A stretch of DNA of 64,000 nucleotides. Source: Pacificibacter marinus. GTDB taxonomy: Bacteria; Pseudomonadota; Alphaproteobacteria; Rhodobacterales; Rhodobacteraceae. The DNA lies in NCBI RefSeq assembly GCF_900109555.1, contig NZ_FNZV01000003.1, forward strand, positions 241,674 through 305,673, written 5' to 3'. A program made the position numbers and the translations under genes. Under the pieces are notes generated by a model. It was not told the origin of the DNA. It ran no database searches and saw only the letters and a list, made by a program, of their open reading frames with translations. Shown one piece after another: positions 62,344 to 64,000 of the stretch (position 1 is the first letter of the stretch; the number at the start of each line of letters is the position of its first letter).

Positions 62344-63999
62344 TCAATATACCTCTCGAGTCCGCTTCTTGTCTAGTTCTTCAGAAAGATCGAAATTATC
62401 CCAATTGGTAAACCAATACTTAGTGGAGTTTTGAATAGAAACGGCGTCCGCCGCGCTTAAAGAAAAGTGCTCATTCAATTTGGTTTTGGTCGCGGTGGAG
62501 ACATATGGGCATCGCTGCAAGTCTAAGTACAGCAGGATGAGTTCAGCTTCCCGATCAACATAAGCTTTGCGGTCCTCGAAGGTTCCGAGGACATTCGATT
62601 CGATGAAGTTGCGTAAGTCAGCGAAACGCTTGCGGTTGCCGGAATACTGCAAGGCAACAATTACGGAAAAATAGTCCAATGGCACGGGCCGTTTCCATTC
62701 ACCCGAGCTAGAAATTTCAATGCCTAGATATTCGGCCAGATCTTCTTGCAGTAGGCAATAATCCCTCCCTAGCTTTTTCAACGCCAGAACAAGGTAGAGT
62801 ACTTCGAGTTCACGGTATTGTTTTTGAGTGCTGTTCTTTAGTTCTCTCCTTATGTTGTCAAAGGCGTATTTAAAAACCTGTTGTTTTTCATCTCTGGGAA
62901 CCTCAAGGCGGTTCAGTCCATCTACCATTGAAGAAAGTATCCGGGTTAGCTTGACAGAAAAATTCACACGAGGCGCTGCCGCAAAAACAAAAAAGCAAAA
63001 CTCCAAAATGCCAATCAGGGATTTTGTGAGCTGTTTTGAATTTTGATGACTAGTCGGGTTTTTTTCGTATGATTTCAGATAGGTCAGGGTTCTTTTTTCG
63101 ATAGCCGATAGGGCATAATTCAACAGATCTTTGTATCCTACATCACTTTCGACCAGTACTGTCTTGAAATCAACAATCAGTCTCTCTTGGTGGGCTTTGA
63201 AGACGTAATACTTGACCGGCTCGGAGCTGCTTTTTGAGTCGTCTTTTCTCTCTTCAACTATCAAATGATCTGCAAAAATTTTGCTTACTTTATTTTTAGC
63301 CATAGTCAATTTGGTGATAATCGGACGTTCGAACGTTTCTGATTTCGCCAAGTTCAGATTTAGCTTCACCTCTTTAAGTAAGTGCTCGAGATGGCGAGTG
63401 ATCTTATCGGCATTGGCAACATTGTTGTGGAAAATGAAGTAGTCATCGACGTAGCGAAAAACTTCATAGTGTGTTTTATGCATAAGCCCATCCGAGCTTG
63501 CCAGCACGCGTTCTAGCTTTTGATCGACACCTTGGAGAACAATTTCAGCAAACACTCGCGAGAATTCTGGACCAATGACGATTCCATTTGTCTCACCTTG
63601 ATTCATCCATTGCATCAGAGAATCAAATCGCCCACCAAACGTCTTTTGGGCTTTTCCAATGCTCTGCTTATCCGCTTTAACGGCAGATCTGCCTACAGTC
63701 GTCCAGGGCATCGAATGTGTGTAGATACTATCGAAACACTTTGAAACGTCCAGCTTGAGTAGTTTTCCAAACTTCTTTTCGGCGTTGTGGTACTTATAAT
63801 GCTCGTAAAACTTAAAAATATTGCTGTAGCTCTTGTATGAAAAATAGGACCCTAGATTTTCATACTCTTTGCTAGCTTCTTCTACAGTATCGCGCCCCTT
63901 GGATTGGGACGATTTATAAAGCCTGACCTGCGCCCCTAAAACTCCTCCAGATTTGTGTAGAGTCCGCCCAACAAAAGGACGGACAAATGAAGGCACGAT
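62344..63999 (-). CDS. defence reverse transcriptase, probable Drt3b, 5' end outside the window
   Basis: At least 551 residues, open to the window edge. The codon before the GTG at 63996 is also open, so the N-terminus is missing. RT motif A is LLKLDVSKCFDSIYTHSMPW, motif B is GIVIGPEFSRVFAEIVLQG, motif C is YEVFRYVDDYFIFHN, and thumb segments follow (LNLNLAKSETFERPIITKLT). About 280 residues C-terminal to the palm are helical and have no known domain. Such long unknown-group RTs without maturase or integrase parts are antiviral (DRT). The N-terminal RPFVGRTLHKSG region and C-terminal length suggest Drt3b; Drt3a would then lie just beyond 64,000. The RT call is firm, the subtype moderate. Confidence 0.72.
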   Translation of the reverse strand: MVPSFVRPFVGRTLHKSGGVLGAQVRLYKSSQSKGRDTVEEASKEYENLGSYFSYKSYSNIFKFYEHYKYHNAEKKFGKLLKLDVSKCFDSIYTHSMPWTTVGRSAVKADKQSIGKAQKTFGGRFDSLMQWMNQGETNGIVIGPEFSRVFAEIVLQGVDQKLERVLASSDGLMHKTHYEVFRYVDDYFIFHNNVANADKITRHLEHLLKEVKLNLNLAKSETFERPIITKLTMAKNKVSKIFADHLIVEERKDDSKSSSEPVKYYVFKAHQERLIVDFKTVLVESDVGYKDLLNYALSAIEKRTLTYLKSYEKNPTSHQNSKQLTKSLIGILEFCFFVFAAAPRVNFSVKLTRILSSMVDGLNRLEVPRDEKQQVFKYAFDNIRRELKNSTQKQYRELEVLYLVLALKKLGRDYCLLQEDLAEYLGIEISSSGEWKRPVPLDYFSVIVALQYSGNRKRFADLRNFIESNVLGTFEDRKAYVDREAELILLYLDLQRCPYVSTATKTKLNEHFSLSAADAVSIQNSTKYWFTNWDNFDLSEELDKKRTREVY

Positions 64000-64000
64000 T

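Noticed and set aside
31360..64000. A second copy of the tRNA-Ser 3' end marking the island's far boundary
   Set aside because: I found no other TTCGTCTCCGCCA-like stretch to the right in this window.

Overview
The window reads as a Rhodobacterales (Roseobacter-type) chromosome. The left flank carries the family core block miaB - OmpA-like/lipoprotein pair - phoH - ybeY - corC - lnt - metK. metK is preceded by a SAM/SAH-type riboswitch, an RNA class known mainly from Rhodobacterales.

The main observation is a tract of about 23.1 kb (roughly 8,270-31,360). Its plus strand is almost emptied of T and depleted in G, and is made mostly of A and C. It is not foreign low-complexity DNA. On the left the reading register of metK runs straight into it: about 100 further MetK codons can be aligned without an indel while T, many G and some C are replaced, mostly by A or C. 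The ancestral stop appears as CAA at 8,567-8,569. On the right the tract ends inside a tRNA-Ser(GCU) gene, where about the first 65 nt carry the same kinds of change and the last 21 nt are intact. The tract therefore looks like ordinary chromosome that was hypermutated by substitution on one strand only, with sharp edges. The many long open frames inside it, on both strands, follow from the loss of T-containing stop codons and I do not call them genes. MetK and tRNA-Ser(GCU) should be essential, so either intact copies exist elsewhere or the tract is a sequence artefact. I argue that common read artefacts fit poorly, but I cannot exclude them.

The intact tRNA 3' end is the attachment core of a genomic island. 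The island begins with a strong terminator and a broken tyrosine integrase (31.5-32.8 kb). Its cargo, left to right, is: a MAPEG relic; a YciI/DGPF protein with an ECF42-type sigma factor; an arsenate operon (ArsR-ArsC fusion, arsenic-type GAPDH, ArsJ); glutamate decarboxylase with an AspT-type antiporter; a 3-hydroxyacyl-CoA dehydrogenase; a TRAP transporter (Q-M-P order) bracketed by about 97-bp direct repeats; a five-gene minus-strand operon (PqqD-like RRE, HprK-like kinase, two GT2 glycosyltransferases, a nucleotidyltransferase); a fosmidomycin-type exporter with a divergent LysR regulator; and recombinase debris.

The right end (57.9-64 kb) looks like a plasmid or satellite replication module plus a defence locus: a prim-pol/AAA replication protein, GGACA-type repeats, a possible Ntn-hydrolase, a DUF2026 protein and a reverse transcriptase running off the window. 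The reverse transcriptase resembles Drt3b. It is followed by a structured non-coding stretch with an ACACAC motif, as expected of a DRT3 system, whose product is reported to be poly(GT)/poly(AC) DNA. That chemistry matches the A/C bias of the hypermutated strand. I record the link as a hypothesis only.
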